The position numbers and the translations under genes are program-made. 64,000 bases of DNA, taken from the NCBI RefSeq assembly GCF_004015185.1, contig NZ_CP025746.1, positions 682,001 to 746,000 on the forward strand, written 5' to 3'. Below, piece after piece: positions 55,868 through 64,000 of this stretch. This DNA is from Clostridium manihotivorum (GTDB taxonomy: Bacteria > Bacillota > Clostridia > Clostridiales > Clostridiaceae). The notes beneath the pieces were generated by a model. That model searched no databases. It saw nothing but the letters and a program-made list of their open reading frames with translations, and was not told where the DNA came from. Position 1 is the stretch's first letter; each line of letters starts with the position of its first letter.

Positions 55868-57259
55868 ATGGCAACTGAAAAAACAATGGATAAACTAGTA
55901 GCTTTATGTAAGAATAGAGGATTTATATTTCCTGGGTCAGATATATATGGAGGATTGGCTAATTCATGGGATTACGGCCCTTTAGGTGTAGAGTTTAAGA
56001 ATAATGTAAAAAAGGCTTGGTGGAAAAAGTTTGTACAGGAAAGTCCTTATAATGTTGGTGTAGATTGTGCAATACTTATGAATAGAGAAGTATGGGTGGC
56101 TTCAGGTCACGTTGGAGGATTCTCAGATCCACTTATGGATTGTAAAGAATGTAAATCAAGATATAGAGCTGATAAGTTAGTAGAAGATCATATGACTGCT
56201 CAAGGAGCTGAAGTCGCATCTGCTGATGGATGGAGTAATGAACAATTAAAAGATTATATAGAACAACATCAGATAGAATGTCCTAAGTGTGGAAAGAAAA
56301 ACTTTACTGAGATAAGAAAGTTTAATTTAATGTTTAAAACTTTCCAAGGTGTAACTGAGGACGCAAAATCAGAAATATACCTTAGACCAGAAACAGCACA
56401 AGGAATATTTGTAAACTTTAAATCAGTACAAAGAAGCTCAAGAAAAAAGGTTCCATTTGGTATAGCTCAAATAGGAAAGTCTTTTAGAAATGAAATAACT
56501 CCAGGTAACTTTACTTTTAGAACAAGGGAATTTGAACAAATGGAACTTGAGTTCTTCTGTAAGCCAGGAACTGACATAGAATGGTTCAACTATTGGAGAG
56601 AATATTGCTGGAATTTCCTAATGAACTTGGGTATGAACAAGGATAGTCTAAGAATGAGAGATCATGAACAAGAAGAATTATCATTCTATTCTAATGCTAC
56701 ATCAGATATAGAATACTTATTCCCATTTGGTTGGGGAGAACTTTGGGGTATAGCAGATAGAACTGATTATGACTTAACAAAGCATCAAGAACATTCAGGT
56801 ACAGATATGAGTTACTTAGATCCTACAACCAATGAAAAGTATATTCCATACTGTATAGAGCCTTCTTTAGGTGCAGATAGAGTTACCCTTGCATTTTTAG
56901 CAGATGCATACGAAGAGCAAGAACTAGAAGATGGAGATATGAGAACGGTTCTACATTTACATCCTGCTCTGGCTCCGTATAAAGCTGCAGTATTGCCTCT
57001 ATCAAAGAAGCTTTCAGAAAAGGCTGATGAGGTATATGCACAATTAAGAAAGAATTTTAATATTGAATATGACGAGACAGGAAGTATTGGTAAGAGATAT
57101 AGAAGACAAGATGAAATAGGAACTCCATTCTGTATAACTGTAGATTTTGATACTTTAGAAGATAATGCTGTTACAGTTAGAGATAGAGATACTATGGAAC
57201 AAGTTAGAATAAAAGTAGAAGAATTAGAAAACTATATTTCTTCAAGATTAGAGTTTTAA
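55868..57259 (+). CDS. glyS: Glycyl-tRNA synthetase (dimeric class II type)
   Basis: This is the eukaryote/archaea-like alpha2 glycyl-tRNA synthetase, 463 aa, common in clostridia (also written glyQS). It has motif 1 at the N-terminus ([13 protein letters not shown]), a Cys pair region (CKECKSRYR and CPKCGKKNF) that may bind zinc, motif 2 [21 protein letters not shown] and motif 3 [12 protein letters not shown]. The C-terminal anticodon-binding domain (about 370-463) ends the protein. An ATG 8 codons upstream is in frame, but AAATGGAGGT before 55868 fixes the start. A T-box leader precedes it, fitting control by uncharged tRNA-Gly. Confidence 0.96.
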   Translation: MATEKTMDKLVALCKNRGFIFPGSDIYGGLANSWDYGPLGVEFKNNVKKAWWKKFVQESPYNVGVDCAILMNREVWVASGHVGGFSDPLMDCKECKSRYRADKLVEDHMTAQGAEVASADGWSNEQLKDYIEQHQIECPKCGKKNFTEIRKFNLMFKTFQGVTEDAKSEIYLRPETAQGIFVNFKSVQRSSRKKVPFGIAQIGKSFRNEITPGNFTFRTREFEQMELEFFCKPGTDIEWFNYWREYCWNFLMNLGMNKDSLRMRDHEQEELSFYSNATSDIEYLFPFGWGELWGIADRTDYDLTKHQEHSGTDMSYLDPTTNEKYIPYCIEPSLGADRVTLAFLADAYEEQELEDGDMRTVLHLHPALAPYKAAVLPLSKKLSEKADEVYAQLRKNFNIEYDETGSIGKRYRRQDEIGTPFCITVDFDTLEDNAVTVRDRDTMEQVRIKVEELENYISSRLEF

Positions 57260-57321
57260 TTTTATATATTAATTATCTCTGATTTAAGGTAATTACCTTA
57301 ATAATTATAGAACACCGTATT

Positions 57322-57359
57322 TAGAGCTATTCAGTGAAAAACTGGATAGCTCTATTTTA
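57322..57359 (+). terminator. glyQS terminator
   Basis: TAGAGCTATTCAGT (57322-57335) and ACTGGATAGCTCTA (57341-57354) pair over 14 bp with one G-U; TTTTAC follows. Confidence 0.8.
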
Positions 57360-57362
57360 CTG

Positions 57363-57518
57363 TCTAGAAAAGTATGAAACTTTTTGTCAGCAAAACCTAC
57401 TAATATCAAGGGTTAATAACAGCTATTTAGGCTGAAGAATAAAAAAGAAATCTTCTTCGCCTGCCAGGTTTTCCTCATATTAATTCTGAAAGGCAAAGTG
57501 GTAAAAAATCTGTTTTTA
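57363..57518 (+). repeat. Structured intergenic repeat, copy 5 (degraded 3' end)
   Basis: The 5' part (TCTAGAAAAGTATGAAAC...) matches copy 2 well, and CTGCC...TTTTC...GAAAGGCA keeps the hairpin. The second hairpin is reduced to AAAAA...TTTTT. Confidence 0.7.
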
Positions 57519-57582
57519 TGTTGTAACAATATCAGTAACAGATAAATATGCTAAATATATACTAATTAAAATGAGGTAGAGT

Positions 57583-58857
57583 ATGAAACTTATAGTAATA
57601 GGTGGCGGATGGGCCGGCTGCGCCGCTGCAATAGCTGCTAGAAAGGCTGGTGCTGAAGTTGAAATTTTTGAGAGAACAGATATGCTCTTAGGCGTAGGAA
57701 ATGTCGGGGGTATAATGAGAAATAATGGTAGATATACCGCTGCAGAAGAATTAATAGCCCTTGGTGCTGGTGAGTTAATAGATATTATGGATAGGAATGC
57801 AATCCACAAAAATGTCGACTTTCCACAACATAAGCATGCTTGGTTATGTGATGTAAGTAAAGTTGAGCCAGAGGTCAGAAAGTATATTCTTAGTCTTGGG
57901 ATAAAAGTTAATTTTACCTCTAGAGCTATAAATGTAGTTAAGGAAGATAAAAAGATAAAAGCAATAAAGTTTTATGGTAAAGATACCGTAGAAGGTGATG
58001 TTTTTGTAGAGTCTACAGGATCCACTGGATCTATGGATAATTGCAATAAGTATGGTAATGGATGTGTTATGTGTGTACTAAGATGCCCAACCTTTGGAAT
58101 GAGAGTTAGCTTAAGTTCAAAGGCTGGAATTTCAGATATACCTGGAGAAAGAGGTGATGGAACTATTGGAGCTTTTAGTGGGTCCTGTGAGATTCCTAGA
58201 GAAAGTGTTTCTCCGGAGATACTCAAAGAACTTGAAGAAAAGGGTTCTGCAGTACTAAAGGTTCCGGAAGAAGATATTAATATGGATAAACTTAATTCAA
58301 AGGTATGCCAACAGTATGCACTAAAAGAATTTGCTGAGAATATAGTTCTATTAGATACAGGTCATATAAAGGTTATGACTTCGTATTACCCTCTTGAGAA
58401 ATTAAGAAAGATTAAAGGATTGGAAAATGCAAGATATATAGATCCATACTCTGGAGGTATTGGTAACTCTATAAGATATCTTTCTTCAACACCTAGAGGC
58501 AATGATATGAAGGTTAATGGGCTGGATAATATGTTTGTGGCAGGAGAAAAAGCTGGTTTCTTCATAGGTCATACTGAAGCTATGGGGACAGGGACGCTAG
58601 CTGGTCATAATGCTGTAAGAAGTCATCTTGGATTAGAGACTATTATTTTACCGAGAGAAACTGCTATTGGAGATATAATTGCTTATGCCAATGAAAGATT
58701 AAATACTGAGGATGGAAGAAAAGTTAGGCATACTTTTTCCGGTGCTGAGTATTTTGAGCGGATGAAGAAGTTGGGGTTATATTCTATTAATAATGCTGAG
58801 GTAAAGAAAAAAATTGAGGATCTTGGACTAACAGATATATTTAATAAAAAGTTATAA
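57583..58857 (+). CDS. FAD-dependent oxidoreductase, TrmFO/GidA-like
   Basis: The N-terminal Rossmann loop GGGWAG (7-12) and an acidic residue at the end of strand 2 (IFE) bind FAD. The C-terminal NMFVAGEKAGFFIGHTEAMGTGTLAGHNA-type region (split across about 322-350) resembles TrmFO/GidA proteins, but the sequence lacks their full architecture. A cluster of Cys (C154, C161, C164, C168) could bind a metal or take part in catalysis. Its 424 aa length is close to TrmFO. GAGGT precedes the ATG. It is monocistronic with a terminator-like element behind. Substrate unknown; a role in tRNA or cofactor chemistry is only a suggestion. Confidence 0.75.
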   Translation: MKLIVIGGGWAGCAAAIAARKAGAEVEIFERTDMLLGVGNVGGIMRNNGRYTAAEELIALGAGELIDIMDRNAIHKNVDFPQHKHAWLCDVSKVEPEVRKYILSLGIKVNFTSRAINVVKEDKKIKAIKFYGKDTVEGDVFVESTGSTGSMDNCNKYGNGCVMCVLRCPTFGMRVSLSSKAGISDIPGERGDGTIGAFSGSCEIPRESVSPEILKELEEKGSAVLKVPEEDINMDKLNSKVCQQYALKEFAENIVLLDTGHIKVMTSYYPLEKLRKIKGLENARYIDPYSGGIGNSIRYLSSTPRGNDMKVNGLDNMFVAGEKAGFFIGHTEAMGTGTLAGHNAVRSHLGLETIILPRETAIGDIIAYANERLNTEDGRKVRHTFSGAEYFERMKKLGLYSINNAEVKKKIEDLGLTDIFNKKL

Positions 58858-58878
58858 TTTGAAGAGCTATTCCTCTGA

Positions 58879-58977
58879 AAAGACATATTACTTCAATCAT
58901 TTAACTCAAAATAAAGCCTTCGATAGATCTTCGAAGCTTTATTTTGATAGATTTCAATATGAAGTAGTATGTCTTAA
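58879..58977. terminator. Palindromic repeat with internal terminator hairpin
   Basis: Outer arms AAGACATATTACTTCA (58879-58894) and TGAAGTAGTATGTCTT (one mismatch) enclose an inner stem TCAAAATAAAGCCTTCGA / TCGAAGCTTTATTTTGA (58906-58947). The outer arms match the palindrome at 26252-26348. It separates the convergent FAD enzyme and ogt genes and probably ends both transcripts. Confidence 0.65.
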
Positions 58978-59016
58978 AAAATAAAGCTAATTTACATACC
59001 GAATTTTTCACATATA

Positions 59017-59490
59017 CTATCTCTTAAACTGTATATTCTCGTGGTTTAAAAGCCATTCCTTTCTCCATAGACCACCACCGTAACCTACTAGTTTGCCTGA
59101 ACTGCCTATTATCCTATGACATGGGATTATTAGTAGAATTGGATTTTTATTATTAGCTCCACCTACAGCTCTTACAGCTTTGGGGTTATTTATGGAGATA
59201 GCAATGTCCTTGTAGGTTTTTATGCATCCAAAATCAACTGTAATCAGTGCTTCCCATACCTTTTTTTGAAATTCTGTGCCTTCAGGATCTAAAGGTAGTT
59301 CAAATGTAGTTCTCTGTTTGTTAAAGTATTCGTCTAATTGGACTAAGCAGGAGTTTATAATAGGGCTATCGTCATTCAAATCCTTAGAAGCAGAATCTAC
59401 AAAATTTAAACCTATAATATGAGTTTCATTAGCTATAATCTCTAATGTTCCGATAGGAGAGTTATAATATGATTTATATTTAGTATCCAT
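59017..59490 (-). CDS. ogt: Methylated-DNA--protein-cysteine methyltransferase
   Basis: The protein transfers methyl groups from O6-methylguanine (and O4-methylthymine) to its own Cys and is consumed in the process. The active site IPCHRIIG carries C124. The helix-turn-helix region (about 70-110, FQKKVWEAL and TYKDIA) and the 157-residue length are standard for Ogt. GGAGGA lies 5 nt before the ATG. It is convergent with the FAD enzyme gene and divergent from murD. Confidence 0.94.
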   Translation of the reverse strand: MDTKYKSYYNSPIGTLEIIANETHIIGLNFVDSASKDLNDDSPIINSCLVQLDEYFNKQRTTFELPLDPEGTEFQKKVWEALITVDFGCIKTYKDIAISINNPKAVRAVGGANNKNPILLIIPCHRIIGSSGKLVGYGGGLWRKEWLLNHENIQFKR

Positions 59491-59673
59491 AAGTCCTCCA
59501 TAAATAGTATATAATTATTAATTATATACTATTGTGTAAGTAGAATAAATAATATGCCAGTGTTATAATTAGAAAGAAATGGGACAGTATTTAATATAGT
59601 ACATAAAATGATATAGGTAAAATCTTTTGAATAATTTATAAGATTTATATAAGCATGAAGGAGATAGTTGTTG

Positions 59674-61050
59674 ATGAGAAAAGATTTTAGTGAATTTAAG
59701 AGCTTTATTAGAGGAAAAAATACTGCTGTTATTGGAATCGGAGTAAGTAATATTCCATTAATAGATTTTTTATTAGATTTAGGGGCTAATGTCAAAGCTT
59801 TTGATAAGAAAAACAGAGAACAATTGAATAAAATTGCAGATTATTTTGAGAAAAAAGGTGTAGAGTTATATCTCGGTGACAAATACCTTGACCAATTAGA
59901 AGGCTTTGAGGTTATATTTAAAAGTCCATCTATGAGAATAGACCACGAGGCTCTAGTTAAGGCTAAGAGTGAAGGTGCTTATATAACTTCAGAGATCGAA
60001 GAGTTTGTTAGATATTGTAAGGGTAAGATATATGCTGTAACTGGCAGTGATGGAAAGACTACAACTACTACAGTTATATCTAAGTTACTTTCAGAAGAGG
60101 GCTTTAAGACTTGGATAGGAGGAAATATAGGAATTCCTCTATTCTCAAAGATAGAAGAGATAAGTGAAGAAGATAAAGTGGTTCTAGAGCTTTCTAGCTT
60201 TCAACTTATGACTATGAATAGTCAAGTAGATGTTGCTGTCGTTACCAATATTACTCCAAATCACTTAGATATGCATAAGGATATGGATGAATATATAGAA
60301 TCTAAAAAGAACATATTTAAGTATCAAGATAATAGTGATTTGCTTGTTATTAATACTGAGAATGATATAACTGCTGGTTTTAGGAATGAGGCTATTGGAA
60401 AGGTGAGAGAGTTTAGTTCTAAAAGAAAGTTAGAAGATGGAGCTTACTTTGAAGATGGAAGTTTATATATACTTGGTAAAGAAGTGTGTAAGAAGAATGA
60501 TATAGTTATAAAAGGAATGCATAATGTTGAAAATTATTTAGCGGCTTTTGCAGCCACTTATGAAGAAGTTTCTATACAATCAATGAAAGCTGTAGCAACT
60601 ACATTTGGTGGGGTTGAACATAGAAGTGAGTTTGTTAGAGAATTGGATGGAGTTAAATATTACAATGACTCCATAGGGTCTTCTCCTACAAGAACAATAG
60701 CTACAATAAAGGCTTTTGATAAGCCTGTAATATTAATTGCTGGTGGTTATGATAAGAAGATTCCTTTTGAACCATTAGCGTATGAAGGAAATAAATATAT
60801 AAAAGAACTTATACTTTTAGGTGCTACTAAAGAAAAGATAAAACATGTATTCGATAAACTGAGTACTGAAAAGGGAATTAGCATCCCAATGCATATGGTA
60901 GATAGTTTGGATGAAGCAGTATTTAAAGCAAGAGACTTGGCTAAAACTGAAGATATAGTAATTCTGTCACCAGCTTGCGCTAGTTTTGATATGTTTGCTA
61001 ATTTTGAAATCAGAGGAAATAAGTTTAAAGATATAGTTAGTGGATTGTAA
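59674..61050 (+). CDS. murD: UDP-N-acetylmuramoylalanine--D-glutamate ligase
   Basis: MurD adds D-Glu to UDP-MurNAc-L-Ala. The N-terminal UDP-binding domain (about 1-108), ATP loop GSDGKT (124-129) and central ELSSFQL and [10 protein letters not shown] segments are clear. The C-terminal domain includes [13 protein letters not shown] and [18 protein letters not shown]. The length of 458 aa fits. TTG codons at 59668 and 59671 precede it in frame; the ATG at 59674 with AAGGAGAT upstream is preferred. It lies outside a dcw cluster and is far from murC, so the Mur ligases are dispersed in this genome. Confidence 0.95.
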   Translation: MRKDFSEFKSFIRGKNTAVIGIGVSNIPLIDFLLDLGANVKAFDKKNREQLNKIADYFEKKGVELYLGDKYLDQLEGFEVIFKSPSMRIDHEALVKAKSEGAYITSEIEEFVRYCKGKIYAVTGSDGKTTTTTVISKLLSEEGFKTWIGGNIGIPLFSKIEEISEEDKVVLELSSFQLMTMNSQVDVAVVTNITPNHLDMHKDMDEYIESKKNIFKYQDNSDLLVINTENDITAGFRNEAIGKVREFSSKRKLEDGAYFEDGSLYILGKEVCKKNDIVIKGMHNVENYLAAFAATYEEVSIQSMKAVATTFGGVEHRSEFVRELDGVKYYNDSIGSSPTRTIATIKAFDKPVILIAGGYDKKIPFEPLAYEGNKYIKELILLGATKEKIKHVFDKLSTEKGISIPMHMVDSLDEAVFKARDLAKTEDIVILSPACASFDMFANFEIRGNKFKDIVSGL

Positions 61051-61140
61051 TTTATAAATAGATGAACCTTATATCTGAAAACTATTTTAAGAAATCTTAG
61101 GAATGCTTTGGTATAAATTTAAATATAGCGGCAAATTTAT

Positions 61141-61190
61141 AATATCCCCAATCATCCATTTATTCAATGATTGGGGATATTTATTTTCTT
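61141..61190 (+). terminator. murD terminator
   Basis: AATATCCCCAATCAT (61141-61155) and ATGATTGGGGATATT (61167-61181) form a perfect 15-bp stem; TATTTTC follows. It may also serve the convergent lipoprotein gene. Confidence 0.85.
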
Positions 61191-61243
61191 TACGAAAGCT
61201 ATAATAAAGAAAAGTATGTCTTAAATAATATTCTGTTGGTATT

Positions 61244-62272
61244 TTATTTTATATTATATGCCTTTATATCATTATGAGAAGTGATTGATTCATAATATAT
61301 CGTATTTTCTAGTATATGATATTGATTAATTCCCTCAGTCACTAATGATTTAGTTGCTGCCACTTGGTTTCCTGTAGAAGGTGAAATTAATTCGTATAGA
61401 TAGCTGGAATCAGATTTGTTTATAAAAAATATTCTGTTCGCAACTATTTGCAGATTTTCAGCTTGTGCAGTTACTATCTTTTTTTCTTCTAAAGTTTGTA
61501 GATCTAGAGACCATATGCTGTCGCCTTCGCCTGAATTCACATAATACAAATTATTATTAGTTACACCAAAGCTTTCAGATGAATTATTAGTTAGTTTCAA
61601 TTTAGTTTTATCGGCAAGGGAATAAGCATATATTCTATATTTATCGTTTTTATTTTGATATATTATCCAATCATTAAATAAAAGGAATTTTGATGCTGAA
61701 TCTTGAGTTACAGCGGTCTTTATTTTATCTGCTAAACTTATCTTATAAATTTTGTTATTATCACTAGCATTTATAAAGTATAGTCCGTCAGAACCCAATA
61801 CTAGATTAGAACTTCTACTATTATCAAATTTCTTTATTTCACCTGTGCTATCAGTTAAGGTATATATGCTATTATTATCGGACATATTAGAAAAATAAAT
61901 TCTCTCATTATCTTGAATTAATTCTGTACAATAATAATCATACTTTTTATCTGCCTTAGTCAGATCATTTAAAGAGGTTAAGTCGTTTGATATGTATTTA
62001 TACAACCTATTGTTATCTTTCCACTGGGACACATATGTATTATTACCAAGTCTAATTATAGGCAGGGATTTACTGAATCCACCAGATACGGTTATGCCAG
62101 TTTTTTTAGTGCTATTTTGAGTGTTTATATCATTTTCTACCGTAGGAGATGTTATTTTTATTTCTGTAGAACTACTTTTCTTTGTATTTGAATTAGTTGA
62201 ACTACTAGTAGAAGAGCATGAAAACAGTGTTAAGGACATTATCACTGCTGAATAAATTAAAAGTTTTTTCAT
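61244..62272 (-). CDS. Lipoprotein with DUF5050-like beta-propeller repeats
   Basis: A lipoprotein signal peptide ends in LFSC (C19), so the protein is lipid-anchored outside the membrane. A Ser/Thr-rich linker (about 20-60) is followed by repeated units of about 40 residues with patterns such as LYFINASDNNKIYKISL, LYYVNSGEGDSIWSLDL and IFFINKSDSSYLYEL. These are typical of DUF5050/propeller-type surface proteins. Such domains bind ligands or cell-wall polymers; the target is unknown. AAAGGAGGAACACT precedes the ATG. It is a single gene, followed on the genome by the rRNA operon. Confidence 0.82.
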   Translation of the reverse strand: MKKLLIYSAVIMSLTLFSCSSTSSSTNSNTKKSSSTEIKITSPTVENDINTQNSTKKTGITVSGGFSKSLPIIRLGNNTYVSQWKDNNRLYKYISNDLTSLNDLTKADKKYDYYCTELIQDNERIYFSNMSDNNSIYTLTDSTGEIKKFDNSRSSNLVLGSDGLYFINASDNNKIYKISLADKIKTAVTQDSASKFLLFNDWIIYQNKNDKYRIYAYSLADKTKLKLTNNSSESFGVTNNNLYYVNSGEGDSIWSLDLQTLEEKKIVTAQAENLQIVANRIFFINKSDSSYLYELISPSTGNQVAATKSLVTEGINQYHILENTIYYESITSHNDIKAYNIK

Positions 62273-62800
62273 AGTGTTCCTCCTTTTTTATTTTTATAGA
62301 TTTATGTAAGTATATATAAATTATTAAGGATTAATAAATCTGTATAGCTATAAAATAGAACATAATAAATTACTTAATTTTTCTTGTGATATGTATTTTT
62401 ATTAAGCCAACAGATATATTATCGTTGTTATTGTTAATATATTAATGAAAAATTATATTTTACTATTAAATATATAACTTTTTCAAGAATGCTAGTATTC
62501 AGCAATATTAAGATTTTTAGTAATAACATTAACATATAAGTTATAATTGTTTTTTTAGCATTATTAAGTTTATTAAGTTTATTAAGTTTATTATGTTTAT
62601 ATAATTATATATCTATTTGCTTTAATAGACATTATAGTTTTATTCAATAAATCTAAGATAACAATTATTATAATCAGTATTAAAAGATTTATTGTTATTT
62701 TGTGGAGTTATAAGGTGCAATATATTTTGGATATAACATAAAGGGTATGCTGTACTCTTTAAACTATACCAGGTGTATCAATAATAGGAAAATGGCAAAT
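62273..62800. other. AT-rich gene-free region upstream of the rRNA operon
   Basis: No gene or RNA is seen before about 62.8 kb. It includes a short tandem repeat (62563-62598) and other A/T tracts that may act as upstream promoter elements. Confidence 0.5.
62563..62598. repeat. Tandem 9-mer ATTAAGTTT, four units
   Basis: Three exact ATTAAGTTT units and one ATTATGTTT unit follow one another with period 9. This is likely a slippage-prone microsatellite. Confidence 0.85.
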
Positions 62801-62882
62801 AATACAGTAAAATAAAAATATAGAGAGATAATTTCTATATTCATGCAAGGGACTTCTTAGAAACTATAAATAAACATGTTAC

Positions 62883-62909
62883 TATAATAAACGTCGCTGA
62901 GAGGTGATG
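62883..62909 (+). promoter_or_regulatory. rRNA operon P1 -10 box and UGAGAG-loop leader hairpin
   Basis: TATAAT (62883-62888) is followed after 3 nt by CGTCGC-TGAGAG-GTGATG, a 6-bp stem with two G-U pairs. The loop and the flanking GTCGCTGAGAGG match the tRNA operon leader exactly. I see no good -35 box. Confidence 0.55.
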
Positions 62910-62943
62910 AGATGAAAATTTAAAACTTACATTAAAAAATAAG

Positions 62944-62975
62944 TTGACAATTTGAATCTAAAATGTTAATATAAT
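62944..62975 (+). promoter_or_regulatory. rRNA operon P2 promoter
   Basis: TTGACA (62944-62949) is followed by TAATAT at 17 bp (62967-62972) or TATAAT at 20 bp (62970-62975). The exact -10 is unclear. The sequence GTCTTTGAAAATTAAACAG (63001-63019) further on is a typical pre-16S leader. Confidence 0.7.
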
Positions 62976-63108
62976 TAAGCGGTCGGAAACGATTGCAATG
63001 GTCTTTGAAAATTAAACAGAGTAAAATAAACAAAGTCTAAAACTAGACTTAAACCAGCAATTCTTTTGAAAAAAGACTTACTAAGTAAGTAAGCTATGAT
63101 TAAACTTT

Positions 63109-64000
<892 letters not shown>

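Overview
The window comes from a low-GC, endospore-forming Firmicute of the Clostridium sensu stricto type. The evidence is the very AT-rich sequence, strong AGGAGG-type ribosome binding sites, a clostridial 16S rRNA, a T-box leader, and many sporulation genes (spoVG, spoVT, a spoVB-type flippase, yabP, yabQ, spoIIE). The gene order spoVG-glmU-prs ... pth-mfd-prsA-spoVT-spoVB-mazG-hup-rqcP-yabP-yabQ-divIC-yabR-tRNAs-spoIIE-tilS-hpt-ftsH ... coaX-dusB-greA-lysS is the one found near the replication origin in Bacillus and Clostridium. I cannot name the species.

Layout. 1-1.9 kb: nucleoside salvage (deoB, partial punA) on the minus strand. 2.6-6.8 kb: an unknown protein, a large SPFH/flotillin-like protein and a Nudix hydrolase. 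7-10.8 kb: a heterodimeric ABC exporter behind a promoter, a 34-codon leader ORF and a two-hairpin attenuator. 11-18 kb: a YdcF-like protein, a coiled-coil protein, a cytosolic GH13 amylase, murC, a permuted NlpC/P60-like protein, a tiny basic protein and an HD-GYP phosphodiesterase. 18.5-22.6 kb: purR, spoVG (with a sigma-H promoter), glmU, prs. 22.8-26.2 kb: a two-component system and an HtrA-like protein that lacks its catalytic His and Ser. 26.4-38.3 kb: pth to yabR. 38.5-39.2 kb: seven tRNA genes in tandemly repeated Leu-fMet-Met cassettes. 39.6-54.8 kb: spoIIE, tilS, hpt, ftsH, fhs, a DEAD-box helicase with a structured leader, coaX, dusB, greA, lysS. 55-62 kb: tRNA-Asn, T-box plus glyQS, an FAD oxidoreductase, ogt, murD, a lipoprotein. 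62.8-64 kb: an rRNA promoter region and the 5' part of a 16S rRNA gene.

How the genes fit together. Most are housekeeping: nucleotide and PRPP supply, peptidoglycan precursors (glmU, murC, murD), translation (pth, tilS, dusB, lysS, glyQS, tRNAs, rqcP), proteostasis (prsA, ftsH) and DNA repair (mfd, ogt), interleaved with sporulation genes.

The less ordinary content is mainly in the RNA and intergenic layer. It includes a leader-peptide attenuator for the ABC exporter; a repeated intergenic element of about 85-185 nt that ends in a terminator and shows a compensatory base change in a hairpin; a UGAGAG-loop hairpin shared by the tRNA and rRNA operon leaders; a possible terminator/antiterminator leader on the DEAD-box helicase gene; a perfect 14-bp hairpin that hides the ribosome binding site of the spoVB-type gene; and a second family of palindromic repeats with GTACCACTTCAA-like ends. 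All of these were read by eye; no folding or database search was run.
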